Assembly: GCA_017941345.1 (NCBI GenBank)
Contig: JAGAWQ010000003.1
Location: 21,805-85,804 of the forward strand
Origin: Prevotella sp.
Lineage (GTDB): Bacteria > Bacteroidota > Bacteroidia > Bacteroidales > Bacteroidaceae
Length of the DNA stretch: 64,000 nucleotides
Direction: 5' to 3'
The first letter of the stretch is position 1; each line of letters begins with the position of its first letter. Below, piece by piece: positions 26,197 to 35,817 of this stretch. The notes below the pieces were generated by a model, which was not told the DNA's origin, ran no database searches, and saw only the letters and a list, made by a program, of their open reading frames with translations. Made by a program: the position numbers and the translations under genes.

Positions 26197-27906
26197 CTAT
26201 TCGTTCATGACCGTATCATAATCTGTCGAGTTTTGAACGATTCGCTTACCACAATGATATCTTTTGTTTAATAAGTCTTTTTCTGGGTAATAATAGGGTG
26301 TATTGATGCTTCCGAGCGTGAAAAGCAGATGAGGTAGATTGTCGGAAATAAAAGGCTTGTCAACGGCATTTTCAATTCTTGATAGAATATCAGGATAACG
26401 TTGTTTATAGCTATCAGAACACCATATCATCAATGGGATTTGATATTGATAGGTTAGTGAAAGTTTATTTTTCTCAGGTTCATGAGTACGACCTATTACA
26501 TGTCTATAGTCATACACCTCCTCACCATGATCGGAAAGATAAACAATTGCTGCACAACGGTTTCTATAATAATTGAATATTTTACTAATAGTATAGTCGT
26601 TATATCTCGTAGCGTTATCATATTCAGCTATGGATTGTCGCTCTTGAGTGTTTAAATCCGGTCGATTGATATGATTCGCAGTAAACACCGTGTTCTCTTT
26701 GTTATTAGGATATCTACATTTAGCCTGTAAATGCTGACCAAGCAGGTGATATATTGTAAGTGTATGTCGTTTGTTTATTTTATGTTGAAATGTATAGTTC
26801 ACAAACTCCAAATCGTCATCATATACTTTTTCATTGACAACATCGTATGCTAATTTCGTCATTTTCTTGCTGTGTAAATAAGAGCTGATAGAGAAATCAT
26901 GAAAAGAAACATTACCAATTGCCTTTTGATTGTCCCACATAGCAACATTAAAGCCTGCTTGTTTGAAGATAATGGTAAAGGGTGGATAATCCGTCCAATA
27001 TTGTCCAAGACTGATGCTATTTGTTGATGTCATGTTTTTGACAGCAAGCGTAGTCATGTTATATGGAGTGATAGCATCTGTAAAGACAAATAAGTTTCCT
27101 TGTAATTGTTCTTTCTTCATGTTTGGTGTTGTTTCTAAACCATAGCCATACAGCGACGCATGATGTTTACTAAAAGATTCTCCTATAATTACCACAATGT
27201 CCAACGAGTCAGAATCAATACATTTCGCAACTGTTTTCGATGCTTTTATGCAGGTGTTGATAGCTATGTTGTTTTCATCAGTTGTGAGACTGAGATGATA
27301 TATAGAATATATAAGATTTGAAAGCGTGTTCTCTATGGCATAAAAAGCCTTTCCTTGATACCATAACTGCAGTTCATATTGTGTTTTCTTGGTGAACATA
27401 TTACCAAGCAAGAGCAATTGAATGAATCCTACTATCAGCCATACTGACATCAGAGCAGCAGTTGTTTTAGGATAAAGATTGCGAAGGCTATATTTTTTCC
27501 GTTTTACGACGACAATGACAATGATAGCAAGAGCAGTCAGTAAATAGGTTAAGATGCTATATGTGTCAAAGGCGTAGTTATTGATAAATTCACTCGATTC
27601 GCTTTTGTTTGTTTCGTGGCATAGTAAGAGAATCCACGGGCTTAGCATGGAGTCGAAATGAAATATCAAGAATAAATTGAGGGAGAAAAGAAATATACTG
27701 ATGATGTATGTAGAAATAGTCAGTAGTTTATTGTTTATGAAACAGACGAGCCATGAAATCAATGCCGGCAGACCTGTGATGAATAACAGCCAGCATATCA
27801 TTCTTACTATCGGATAGTCTGGATAGGCAGTCAGGCAATACAACCAACCTGGTATGCTTAGCAATAAGACAATAAATATGTCTATCTGACGACAGCTATT
27901 TTGCAT
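26197..27906 (-). CDS. Lipid A/LPS phosphoethanolamine transferase-like protein (sulfatase fold)
   Basis: 569 residues. Five N-terminal membrane segments (to about residue 190) precede a periplasmic sulfatase-type domain. The domain shows VVIIGESFSKHHASLYGYG, where Ser appears at the usual Thr nucleophile position, and the metal site YLSDHGEEVYDYRHVIGRTHE. EptA-type enzymes move phosphoethanolamine from phosphatidylethanolamine to lipid A or core sugars, changing surface charge and polymyxin response. It overlaps the end of porZ by 25 bases, which suggests coupling with the type IX secretion/A-LPS pathway. It is AT-rich (about 28% GC in a sampled line). Confidence 0.85.
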   Translation of the reverse strand: MQNSCRQIDIFIVLLLSIPGWLYCLTAYPDYPIVRMICWLLFITGLPALISWLVCFINNKLLTISTYIISIFLFSLNLFLIFHFDSMLSPWILLLCHETNKSESSEFINNYAFDTYSILTYLLTALAIIVIVVVKRKKYSLRNLYPKTTAALMSVWLIVGFIQLLLLGNMFTKKTQYELQLWYQGKAFYAIENTLSNLIYSIYHLSLTTDENNIAINTCIKASKTVAKCIDSDSLDIVVIIGESFSKHHASLYGYGLETTPNMKKEQLQGNLFVFTDAITPYNMTTLAVKNMTSTNSISLGQYWTDYPPFTIIFKQAGFNVAMWDNQKAIGNVSFHDFSISSYLHSKKMTKLAYDVVNEKVYDDDLEFVNYTFQHKINKRHTLTIYHLLGQHLQAKCRYPNNKENTVFTANHINRPDLNTQERQSIAEYDNATRYNDYTISKIFNYYRNRCAAIVYLSDHGEEVYDYRHVIGRTHEPEKNKLSLTYQYQIPLMIWCSDSYKQRYPDILSRIENAVDKPFISDNLPHLLFTLGSINTPYYYPEKDLLNKRYHCGKRIVQNSTDYDTVMNE

Positions 27907-29894
27907 ACCGTTCCCTTTTTACCTTCACTTGTTGCTGTAGCCACCATATAGACTCCGCTGGCCATGCGGTTGCCTTCGCTGTCGCATCCGTCCCAAGTGA
28001 ACGTTCCGCCGTTGCTGCGTCCCTGAGCTATCAGCTTTCCGCTGGCATTGAGTATCTTGACATCAGCATCAAGCGTCAGACCAGTAATGGTGATCAGTCC
28101 TGTATAGTCGGGAGTGACGGGATTTGGATAGGCATACACGTTGTCTTTAGTCATTTCATTGTTTGTAGCCGTTGCATCACCCATGTAGGAGCATAGTCCT
28201 TTGGCAGTACCAAAATATACCTCTCCAGTATCATCGTTGATAGCTATTGATTCGATGGTGTTGTTCAGTAGCTTGCTGTTTCTTTCTGTGAAGTGTTTCA
28301 GTTGTGTGTTATTATCAGCACTAATGAGATATACCCCATCGCTGTTGGTTCCAAACCATTTTCGTCCGGCTTTGTCAACAGCCATACACGAGATGCTGAC
28401 TCCTGACATCAGATAGTCAGCATAAGAAGTGCCATCGTTTCTGGGTACTTTGTATTGTATGAAACCCTTTGAAGGGTCGTTGATTTCATCCTCAGAGAGA
28501 TATAAAGGACCTATCTCTGTTCCTAACCAGATATTTCCCTCCAGATCTTCGCAGACACAATAGGTATAAGAAAAGACTAATTGAACGCCGTCCTGATTGA
28601 CAAATTTATTATATTTCGTGACGGTGTTCTCTTGAGGAACATAACAAAAGAGTGACGGATGATCGCTATGGGCATTGACAAACCAGATACGTCCTTTTCT
28701 GTCAAGAATAGAACCTGTCATTGTTCGCATCGACCTATTATTTTTGTCTATCAGCGATTGATCCATAAAACCACTCCATTGTCCGCTGGCATTTCTGATG
28801 ATGATAGCAGTATTGGAATAGCTGTTCAGGCAGTATAGGTTTCCCTCTTTATCGTAAACTATTCCGTCGGTACGTACATAGTCAGGATTAGTATCGCCTG
28901 TAGCTGCACAAAAATAGTCTGTGTTGCCCAACGTGTAGTTATATTTGAATTTGCCATTTAAGAACTCAAAGATTCCAGAGCATGAAGCCACCATGACGTG
29001 ATTGTCGTTCGAAGGGTCTACAGCAATGTCTGTTGCGTTGAGGTAAGTACTGGCAAAAGCTGGTTGGAAATCATCTTGGTAGATAGTCCAATTCTTGTCA
29101 GCATCGAGCAATTGTACGGTACCTGGTCTGTCGAAGTTTCCCATTTGATACCATCCACCACCAACGGTATAGAGTTTTTTGTTAACAACAGTCATCCTAT
29201 GGAAATAGTTGTATTTCGGCCCTCTAGGACTGAGCGTTGATACGATGGGATAGTAGGTGTCCCAGTCGGTTTTGTCTTCGTCGAAGGAGGGGTGCGTTGT
29301 TGTCTGTTGCCAGTTGGCTTTGTCTATCAGGTTGTTGGAGGTGTTTCCCGTCCATACCGAGCCGTCGGCGGAGAGTGCGTAGATATTGCTTCCTGACAGC
29401 GCAACGGCTTTGACGGCGAAGTTGAGCATATAGGTCTCGCTGATTTCAGCATCTTTGACATTCACCTTAACGATACCAAAACCACAAGCCAGATAGGCAT
29501 ATTGGTTGTAGATGTAGACGTTGTTGATGGTCTTGTCGCCTGTGATGACCTTGGTGTATATGTCGCTGATATTGGTGACATTGCCTTTGGTGTCTATCAG
29601 GTCGATATTGGTGTTGCTATAGACAGCAATCAGACGCTTGGCCTGTTGACACCAGCGGATATGCGAAATATAGGTATCGCTGAGGCCATTCACCTTATCG
29701 TAGGTAGTGATGCTTTGGTCCTTTTTATTGTATTTATAGAGATCATTTGAAGCCAAGACGAAGAGTTCATCGCCAGCGGCCTGTATCTGCTGCACGTCAT
29801 AGTAGGCCAGATAGTTGCGCCAAGTACCGATTTGAGCAATTGACAATTGACAATTGACAATTGACAATAATAGGGCGATGATGACTTTCTTCAT
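27882..29894 (-). CDS. porZ: PorZ-like beta-propeller protein of the type IX secretion system
   Basis: 670 residues. The signal peptide ends at ...LSIAQ, followed by IGTWRNYLAYYDVQQI, the typical PorZ beginning. Repeated propeller blades follow (KGLSDTYISHI-like, GRIWFVNAHSD, GNIWLGTEIGPLY, RKWFGTNSDGVYLI). The last 80 residues (YAYPNPVTPDYTGLI...ASGVYMVATA) form a T9SS-type C-terminal domain. PorZ is a surface protein that, with the PorU sortase, attaches cargo to A-LPS. The gene lies in the leuS-yitT/rdgB cluster. Part of the signal peptide is encoded by CAATTGA heptamers (29837-29864). Confidence 0.82.
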   Translation of the reverse strand: MKKVIIALLLSIVNCQLSIAQIGTWRNYLAYYDVQQIQAAGDELFVLASNDLYKYNKKDQSITTYDKVNGLSDTYISHIRWCQQAKRLIAVYSNTNIDLIDTKGNVTNISDIYTKVITGDKTINNVYIYNQYAYLACGFGIVKVNVKDAEISETYMLNFAVKAVALSGSNIYALSADGSVWTGNTSNNLIDKANWQQTTTHPSFDEDKTDWDTYYPIVSTLSPRGPKYNYFHRMTVVNKKLYTVGGGWYQMGNFDRPGTVQLLDADKNWTIYQDDFQPAFASTYLNATDIAVDPSNDNHVMVASCSGIFEFLNGKFKYNYTLGNTDYFCAATGDTNPDYVRTDGIVYDKEGNLYCLNSYSNTAIIIRNASGQWSGFMDQSLIDKNNRSMRTMTGSILDRKGRIWFVNAHSDHPSLFCYVPQENTVTKYNKFVNQDGVQLVFSYTYCVCEDLEGNIWLGTEIGPLYLSEDEINDPSKGFIQYKVPRNDGTSYADYLMSGVSISCMAVDKAGRKWFGTNSDGVYLISADNNTQLKHFTERNSKLLNNTIESIAINDDTGEVYFGTAKGLCSYMGDATATNNEMTKDNVYAYPNPVTPDYTGLITITGLTLDADVKILNASGKLIAQGRSNGGTFTWDGCDSEGNRMASGVYMVATATSEGKKGTVCKIAVVR
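29837..29864. repeat. Heptanucleotide repeat inside the porZ signal-peptide codons
   Basis: Four perfect CAATTGA units in a row, partly continued by CAATAAT. They encode residues of the hydrophobic core and cleavage region of the signal peptide. Confidence 0.88.
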
Positions 29895-29898
29895 AGCT

Positions 29899-31410
29899 TT
29901 ACAGGGTCTTTAAATAATCAGCTAACTTCTGGCTGGCTCGTGCACGATGACTAATCTGGTTCTTGACATCAACCCCCAGTTCAGCAAACGTCTTGTCGTA
30001 GCCTTCAGGCTGGAAGATGGGGTCGTAGCCAAAGCCCTCTCCTCCCCTACGCTCTTTGATAATCTCGCCATTCACGATGCCTTCGAAGGTCTTTACCTTA
30101 CCATCGATGATGAGGGCGATAACCGTGCGGAAGCGAGCCTTGCGATTGTCCTTGTTCTCCAACTCGTGGAGCAGCTTCTTCATGTTGGCATCCGAGTCAT
30201 GCCCCACTCCTCCGGCATAGCGGGCGCTATAGACGCCAGGAGCGCCTCCTAAGGCCTCTACCTCGAGTCCCGTATCGTCAGAGAAACAGTTCAGGTGGTA
30301 GGTGTCGTAGACGTATTTAGCCTTGATGAGCGCATTTTCGTTGAGCGTCTGACCATTCTCAGGAATATCCTTATGGCAGCCAATATCCTCGAGTGATACC
30401 ACCTCAAAACGATTACCCAGAATATTCCTTATCTCAGACAGTTTGTGCTGATTGTTGGTAGCAAAGACGATTTTCATTTTCTTTTTCTCCTTGATTTTCA
30501 CTTTCATCTCGTCGAAGCCCTCGCCATAGACACCAATGACACTCGACTGGCTGACAAAGGCCTGAGGGTCAATCATTTTGATGAGTCGGAACATGTTGAC
30601 GCTCTCGTTCTTCTTAGCCAGAATACAGAGCACCTTCATCTGCTGGCCAGTATACCATCCGTGTCCGTCGAGGATGGTGACACCATGATTCATCTCTGTG
30701 CCAATGGCATTGGCTATCTCCTGCCATTTCTTGGTGAATATCATGAACTGTACCGACTGGCGGCGAGCATTCATCACGTAGTCGAGCGTATAGTTCTCCA
30801 TCGCCATCACACAGAAGCCGAACATCACCTTATGGGCTCTTTCGAGATAAGTGCCAAACTGTGGGAAGAACATACACGAGCCGATGATGCAGAAGTCGGC
30901 AGCTATCAGCACGTTGCCTAACGAGACATTAGGATGATACTTGTTCACAGAAGCCGCGATGACATCCGTGCCTCCCGTCGAACCATTGTTGGTGAATACG
31001 GTAGCGAGCGCAATACCTGTCAGCACACAGCCTATAATCATCGACATGAAGTCCTGTCCCTCGCCCATCAGTTTGAAAGGCAGTCCGTTCTCCTGCTTGG
31101 GAATCAGGTCTTGCGCTATCATCAGCATCATGTAGAGGGTGAAGATAGCGAAGATGGTCTTCATCAGGAACTTCACACCCAGTATCTTCAGGGCTACTAT
31201 CAATAGCACGCCGTTGATGATGATGTAGGTGTTCTCCAGGTGGAACCCTGTGGCATAATAGATGATGGCGGAGAGACCCGTCACACCACCAGCCACTATC
31301 TGATAGGGCATCAGGAAGACGGTAAACGCGATGGTATAGATGAAGAGGCCAAGGGCTATGAAGAGATAGTCCTTCACCTCGTTCAGAATCATTTTGTGTC
31401 TTGCTGTCAT
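29899..31410 (-). CDS. Fused YitT-family membrane protein and RdgB/HAM1 NTP pyrophosphatase
   Basis: 503 residues in one frame. Residues 1-311 are a YitT-type protein: about six membrane segments followed by a DUF2179-like cytoplasmic domain. From Met312 (ATG at 30477) the sequence is a complete RdgB/HAM1 protein of 192 residues ([64 protein letters not shown]), which hydrolyses dITP/XTP. No stop separates them. An AAGGAG sequence lies 9 bases before the internal ATG, so RdgB may also be made separately. It abuts leuS (next base) and precedes porZ by 4 bases. Confidence 0.88.
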   Translation of the reverse strand: MTARHKMILNEVKDYLFIALGLFIYTIAFTVFLMPYQIVAGGVTGLSAIIYYATGFHLENTYIIINGVLLIVALKILGVKFLMKTIFAIFTLYMMLMIAQDLIPKQENGLPFKLMGEGQDFMSMIIGCVLTGIALATVFTNNGSTGGTDVIAASVNKYHPNVSLGNVLIAADFCIIGSCMFFPQFGTYLERAHKVMFGFCVMAMENYTLDYVMNARRQSVQFMIFTKKWQEIANAIGTEMNHGVTILDGHGWYTGQQMKVLCILAKKNESVNMFRLIKMIDPQAFVSQSSVIGVYGEGFDEMKVKIKEKKKMKIVFATNNQHKLSEIRNILGNRFEVVSLEDIGCHKDIPENGQTLNENALIKAKYVYDTYHLNCFSDDTGLEVEALGGAPGVYSARYAGGVGHDSDANMKKLLHELENKDNRKARFRTVIALIIDGKVKTFEGIVNGEIIKERRGGEGFGYDPIFQPEGYDKTFAELGVDVKNQISHRARASQKLADYLKTL

Positions 31411-34257
31411 TTATTTGCCTAAAACAATGTTCACCATACGCTTAGGGACGATGATAACCTTCACAATGGGCTTGCCGTCGATGTACTTCTGGGAGCGCTC
31501 GTCAGCCTTGACAGCAGCTTCGATAGTAGCATTGTCGGCATCGGCAGCGAATTCCATATCGAAGCGCGTCTTACCGTTGAAGGCAACGCCCAGCTTCACG
31601 CTGTTCTCTACCAGATACTCCTCGTTCCACTCAGGCCATTTCGAGTCGCATACACTACCCTGCTCGCCCAGCGCCTCCCAGAGCTCTTCAGCGATGTGGG
31701 GCGCAAACGGAGCGATGAGGATGACGAGCTGCTTCAGGGCCTCACGACTCTTGCACTTCTGTTGAGCCAGCTCGTTGACACAAATCATAAAGGCTGAGAT
31801 GGAAGTGTTGTAAGAGAATACCTCGATGTCCTGACTCACCTTCTTGATGAGCTTGTGGACACTCTTCAGCGCCTCCTTCGTGGGCTCAGAGTCGTCTACC
31901 AACAGCTTACCCTCAGCGTTGTCGCGCGCATTGCCATAGAACAGGCTCCAGAACTTCTTCAGGAAGCGGTGACAACCGTCAATACCGTTTGTATCCCAAG
32001 GCTTCGACTGCTCCACAGGACCCAGGAACATCTCGTACAGACGCAGGGTGTCAGCACCATACTTCTCGACAATCATATCCGGATTGACGACGTTGTACAT
32101 CGACTTAGACATCTTTTCTACAGCCCAGCCACAAACGTACTTGCCGTCTTCGAGGATAAATTCAGCGTTGTTGTATTCAGGGCGCCAAGCCTTAAATGCC
32201 TCGATGTCAAGCACATCAGCAGAAACGATATTCACGTCTACGTGGATGGGTGTGGTGACGTAGTTGTCCTTCAGCCCGAAGCTGACGAACTTACCCTTAT
32301 CTGCCCCCTCCTCTACGCGATACACGAAGTTGGAGCGACCCTGAATCATTCCCTGATTAACCAGCTTCTTGAAGGGCTCGTCCTCGCAAGAGTAGCCAGA
32401 ATCATAGAGGAACTTGTTCCAGAAACGCGAGTAAATCAGGTGTCCCGTAGCGTGCTCCGTACCACCTACATAGAGGTCTACGTTGCGCCAGTATTCGTCA
32501 GCATCGCGACTAACAAGGGCCTTCTCGTTCTTGGGGTCCATATAACGCAGATAGTAAGCTGAGCTTCCTGCAAAACCAGGCATCGTGTTCAGCTCGAGGG
32601 GGAAGACGGTTTTGTTGTCGATAAGCGACTTATCGACCACAGTATCGGTCTTGGTGTCCCAAGCCCATATCTTTGCACGTCCCAATGGGGGCTCGCCCGT
32701 CTCAGTAGGCTTATACTCATCAATCTCGGGAAGCTCCAAAGGCAGACACTCCTTTGGAATCATATAGGGCATATCGTCCTTGTAGTAAACGGGGAACGGC
32801 TCGCCCCAGTAGCGCTGACGTGAGAAGATGGCATCGCGCAGGCGATAGTTCACCTTCACACGGCCCAAGCCCTGCTCCGTCACGAATTTCTTCGTAGCAG
32901 CAATGGCCTCCTTGACAGTCAGTCCGTTGAGCGAGAACTTATCAGATGCAGAATTACACATGATACCTTCCTTGGCATCATAGCTCTCCTCAGAGACATC
33001 AGCACCCTCAATCAGCGGAATAATCGGCAGGTTGAAGTGCTTGGCGAAGGCATAGTCGCGACTATCATGAGCAGGTACAGCCATAATGGCACCAGTACCG
33101 TAGCCAGCCAGCACGTATTCTGAAATCCAGATGGGAATCTTTTCGTCTGTAAACGGATTGATGGCGTAGCTTCCTGAGAAGACACCCGTCACCTTGTGGT
33201 CCATCTGGCGCTCACGCTCTGTGCGCTTCTTCACGTAGTCGAGGTATTTTTCTACCTCAGCTTTCTGGTCAGGAGTGGTCAGCTCTGCAACGAGCTCTGA
33301 TTCAGGCGCCAGCACCATGAAGGTGACACCAAACATCGTATCAGCACGGGTGGTGAAGATGGTGAAGTGCTTGTCGGAGTCAGCTACGTTGAACTCCACC
33401 TCAGTACCTTCCGAGCGACCAATCCAGTTGCGCTGAGTCTCCTTCAGCGAGTCGGTCCAATCAATCTCCTCGAGACCGTCGAGCAGACGCTGGGCATAGG
33501 CGCTAACACGCAGACACCATTGGCGCATCTTCTTCTGCTCCACAGGATAGCCGCCACGCTCTGAAACGCCATTAATCACCTCGTCGTTGGCCAATACGGT
33601 GCCGAGTGCAGGACACCAGTTCACCATCGTTTCTGCCAGGTAGGCAATACGATAGTTCATCAGCACCTCCTGCTTCTTCTTCTCAGAGAAAGCGGCCCAG
33701 TCGGAAGCGGTGAAGTGCAGCTCCTCAGTACCCAGAGCATTACAATTCTCTGTACCCATCAGCTCGAAGTGTTCTATCAGCTTAATCGTTGGCTGGGCCT
33801 TGTGCGAGCTGAGGCTGTAGTACGACTTGAACATACGCTGGAAAGCCCATTGTGTCCACTTGTAATAGATGGGGTCGCAGGTGCGCACCTCACGGTCCCA
33901 GTCGAACGAGAAACCAATCTTGTCCAGCTGCGAGCGATAGCGGTCGATGTTCTCGAAGGTCGTCTTCTCAGGATGCTGACCCGTCTGGATAGCATACTGC
34001 TCAGCGGGCAGTCCGTAGGCGTCGTAACCCATGGGGTTCAGCACGTTGAAGCCTTTCTGACGCTTATAACGGGCATAGATGTCTGAGGCGATGTAGCCCA
34101 GAGGATGACCCACATGCAAACCAGCCCCAGAAGGGTAGGGGAACATGTTCAGCACGTAGAACTTCTGCTTCGTCTTATCCTCTTTCACTCGATAGGTCTG
34201 CATCTCCACCCATCGCTTCTGCCATTTCTGTTCAATCTCTCTAAAGTTGTATTCCAT
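31411..34257 (-). CDS. leuS: Leucyl-tRNA synthetase
   Basis: 948 residues. The class I HIGH-type motif is [16 protein letters not shown] near residue 40, and the KMSKS motif is EKMSKSMYN near 700. Between them is the large CP1 editing insert ([32 protein letters not shown]). It charges tRNA-Leu in the cytoplasm and removes mischarged residues. It is first in the cluster leuS-yitT/rdgB-porZ-eptA and has a full promoter. Confidence 0.97.
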   Translation of the reverse strand: MEYNFREIEQKWQKRWVEMQTYRVKEDKTKQKFYVLNMFPYPSGAGLHVGHPLGYIASDIYARYKRQKGFNVLNPMGYDAYGLPAEQYAIQTGQHPEKTTFENIDRYRSQLDKIGFSFDWDREVRTCDPIYYKWTQWAFQRMFKSYYSLSSHKAQPTIKLIEHFELMGTENCNALGTEELHFTASDWAAFSEKKKQEVLMNYRIAYLAETMVNWCPALGTVLANDEVINGVSERGGYPVEQKKMRQWCLRVSAYAQRLLDGLEEIDWTDSLKETQRNWIGRSEGTEVEFNVADSDKHFTIFTTRADTMFGVTFMVLAPESELVAELTTPDQKAEVEKYLDYVKKRTERERQMDHKVTGVFSGSYAINPFTDEKIPIWISEYVLAGYGTGAIMAVPAHDSRDYAFAKHFNLPIIPLIEGADVSEESYDAKEGIMCNSASDKFSLNGLTVKEAIAATKKFVTEQGLGRVKVNYRLRDAIFSRQRYWGEPFPVYYKDDMPYMIPKECLPLELPEIDEYKPTETGEPPLGRAKIWAWDTKTDTVVDKSLIDNKTVFPLELNTMPGFAGSSAYYLRYMDPKNEKALVSRDADEYWRNVDLYVGGTEHATGHLIYSRFWNKFLYDSGYSCEDEPFKKLVNQGMIQGRSNFVYRVEEGADKGKFVSFGLKDNYVTTPIHVDVNIVSADVLDIEAFKAWRPEYNNAEFILEDGKYVCGWAVEKMSKSMYNVVNPDMIVEKYGADTLRLYEMFLGPVEQSKPWDTNGIDGCHRFLKKFWSLFYGNARDNAEGKLLVDDSEPTKEALKSVHKLIKKVSQDIEVFSYNTSISAFMICVNELAQQKCKSREALKQLVILIAPFAPHIAEELWEALGEQGSVCDSKWPEWNEEYLVENSVKLGVAFNGKTRFDMEFAADADNATIEAAVKADERSQKYIDGKPIVKVIIVPKRMVNIVLGK

Positions 34258-34294
34258 ATCGTTTTTCGTTTTTTTGTTTTCTACATTTAGCCTG

Positions 34295-34326
34295 CAAAGA
34301 TACGATTAAGTGAGCAAAATACCAAA
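34295..34326 (-). promoter_or_regulatory. Promoter of the leuS cluster
   Basis: On the minus strand, TTTG (34323-34326), 20 bases, TATCTTTG (34295-34302), 38 bases before the leuS start. Confidence 0.75.
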
Positions 34327-34418
34327 GGAAAACTAGTTTTTCTTTGGATTTTCGAACGAAAGTACTTTCGAGCAAAGCTCAAAGATACGATTTATCTTTT
34401 AGATAACCAACGGAGAAA

Positions 34419-35465
34419 TTACTTTTTTATTATCTTCTTGGCCTTTCCGCTCTTCATCTTCATGATGTTCACCCCTTTTTGCGGCTCGTTGAGGCGTCTG
34501 CCGTCTATCGTATAGATAGCCGCTGGCGTAGTGTCGGCATCTACATCGACGATGCCAATACCTGCAGGCTGAACATAATTGTTGTAGCTGAAAGCCTGTT
34601 CCTTCAAATCGCCCCAAACGTATTGCTCCAAACCAGGATAGTCGATAAAGGGATTACGATTCGCCTGAATGCCATAAACCGCTTTGTTGCGATTGGTCTC
34701 CTTCTCGCTCACAGGGTCGTTCTTCGCCCATTTCAGCAGCATTTCCAGTTGCCAAGAGGTGAATCCAGGATACTTAGAGCCATCGAGGGTAGCCATGACT
34801 GCGTTTTTGGTATTTTGGTCTGTGCTGTTGTTGACACCATAGTTGGTATACCAGTCAGGAATTTTTTCTTCATAGCAAGTCACCATGTAGAAATAAGTGC
34901 GGGCAAAGTCGCCCTTATACTCATCGTTGGGTTCGAAGACAGTACCTGTATAACCTGAATAAGTACATGCCCCTAACTTACTGAAGTTGTTGGCTGATTT
35001 ATAAGTCCCACCGTTCGTCTCACCAAAAGGATAGTTGCTGCGCCTTCCGTTGACATAACCATCAGTAGGGTAGAGATGGTGTAGATCAGTATACATAGGC
35101 ATGACTTTACCACCAAACCAGCTGTTGGGAAACGAATGTTCGCGATTATAGACATCGCCTTCTTGCTTATAATTGCCAGCCTGATCTGTGACAAACGTAA
35201 ATTCTCGTTTGTTAGAATACATGTCCCATACTTTGCCGTTTTCTTTCTTGTCTGTTGTCTGAAAATGTGTCCAAAGTGCGTCGTAAGCAGTTTTCAGCGA
35301 CCCACCCTCTGTCCGGTTATAAATAATCCCACACAGGGCCGTTTTCAACTCAGCGCCTTTCTTCCCGTCAGCAGCCTGATAATAAGTTCCGGAATCGTTA
35401 GGACCTTGGGCAAAAGAAGTAGTGCAGACCAGCATCAATATAGCTGAAGTAACGAAGTTTTTCAT
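34419..35465 (-). CDS. Secreted endonuclease I family nuclease
   Basis: 348 residues. The signal peptide ends at ...CTTSFAQ. The endonuclease I signature YNREHSFPNSWFGG (catalytic His) lies near residue 110, with DLHHLYPTDGYVNGRRSNYPFG following and a conserved NRNPFIDYP segment near 270. Members are beta-beta-alpha-metal nucleases that cut DNA non-specifically outside the cytoplasm. The C-terminus (AIYTIDGRRLNEPQKGVNI) is a short tail also seen in the divergent neighbour at 35818. Likely roles are nutrient scavenging or biofilm DNA turnover, which is inference. Confidence 0.88.
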   Translation of the reverse strand: MKNFVTSAILMLVCTTSFAQGPNDSGTYYQAADGKKGAELKTALCGIIYNRTEGGSLKTAYDALWTHFQTTDKKENGKVWDMYSNKREFTFVTDQAGNYKQEGDVYNREHSFPNSWFGGKVMPMYTDLHHLYPTDGYVNGRRSNYPFGETNGGTYKSANNFSKLGACTYSGYTGTVFEPNDEYKGDFARTYFYMVTCYEEKIPDWYTNYGVNNSTDQNTKNAVMATLDGSKYPGFTSWQLEMLLKWAKNDPVSEKETNRNKAVYGIQANRNPFIDYPGLEQYVWGDLKEQAFSYNNYVQPAGIGIVDVDADTTPAAIYTIDGRRLNEPQKGVNIMKMKSGKAKKIIKK

Positions 35466-35496
35466 AAGCGTAATGTTTTGGTTTTACTTTTTGTTG

Positions 35497-35528
35497 CAAA
35501 GATACAAATAAGCCATTAAACCCCCAAA
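35497..35528 (-). promoter_or_regulatory. Promoter of the endonuclease I gene
   Basis: On the minus strand, TTTG (35525-35528), 20 bases, TATCTTTG (35497-35504). Confidence 0.75.
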
Positions 35529-35595
35529 AGATTTTTGCTTTTTCGAACAAGAGAATCATTTTTTCCCAAGGAAAACAGTTTTTTCTACGAGATAA

Positions 35596-35689
35596 ATTTT
35601 ATGTTCGCAATTTCAGAACATAAGTTCGCAAATTCAAAACACATGTTCGCAAATTCAGAACTTATGTCTACAAATTGCGAACATAAAAT
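35596..35689. repeat. 21-base-period array of four units with 18-base inverted ends
   Basis: Four 21-base units (core TTCGCAAATTCAGAAC) start at about 35601, 35622, 35643 and 35664. The outer sequences ATTTTATGTTCGCAATTT (35596-35613) and AAATTGCGAACATAAAAT (35672-35689) are exact inverted copies, so the whole array can fold back on itself. Confidence 0.82.
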
Positions 35690-35768
35690 ATCACCAATAC
35701 AAAACAGAAAAAAATCCTCGTTCTGCAAAAAAACCTTCAAATTATTTCTATCCTTACCAATTATTTCG

Positions 35769-35776
35769 TATCTTTG
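35769..35776 (+). promoter_or_regulatory. Promoter -7 element of the secreted protein gene
   Basis: TATCTTTG, 41 bases before the start. A TTTC at 35745-35748, 20 bases upstream, is a one-mismatch -33 element. Confidence 0.55.
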
Positions 35777-35817
35777 CAACATCAAACATTCATTATTAAC
35801 AAAAAACAAAAACGCTT

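Larger units (their letters stand above)
35466..35817. other. 352-base divergent intergenic region with two promoters and a repeat array
   Basis: Holds the minus-strand promoter of the nuclease gene (35497-35528), a 21-base-period array with inverted ends (35596-35689) and the plus-strand promoter element at 35769-35776. A small frame through the array encodes a 7-residue repeat (pattern MFANSEH), but nothing else suggests a gene. Confidence 0.65.

Noticed and set aside
26197-27906. The phosphoethanolamine transferase considered as an acquired mcr-type colistin resistance gene
   Set aside because: It is embedded in a porZ operon with no mobile element around it, and the active-site context is that of chromosomal Bacteroidetes proteins. 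Intrinsic function is more likely.
35596-35689. The 21-base array considered as a small CRISPR
   Set aside because: Units are contiguous with no unique spacers, and no cas genes are present.
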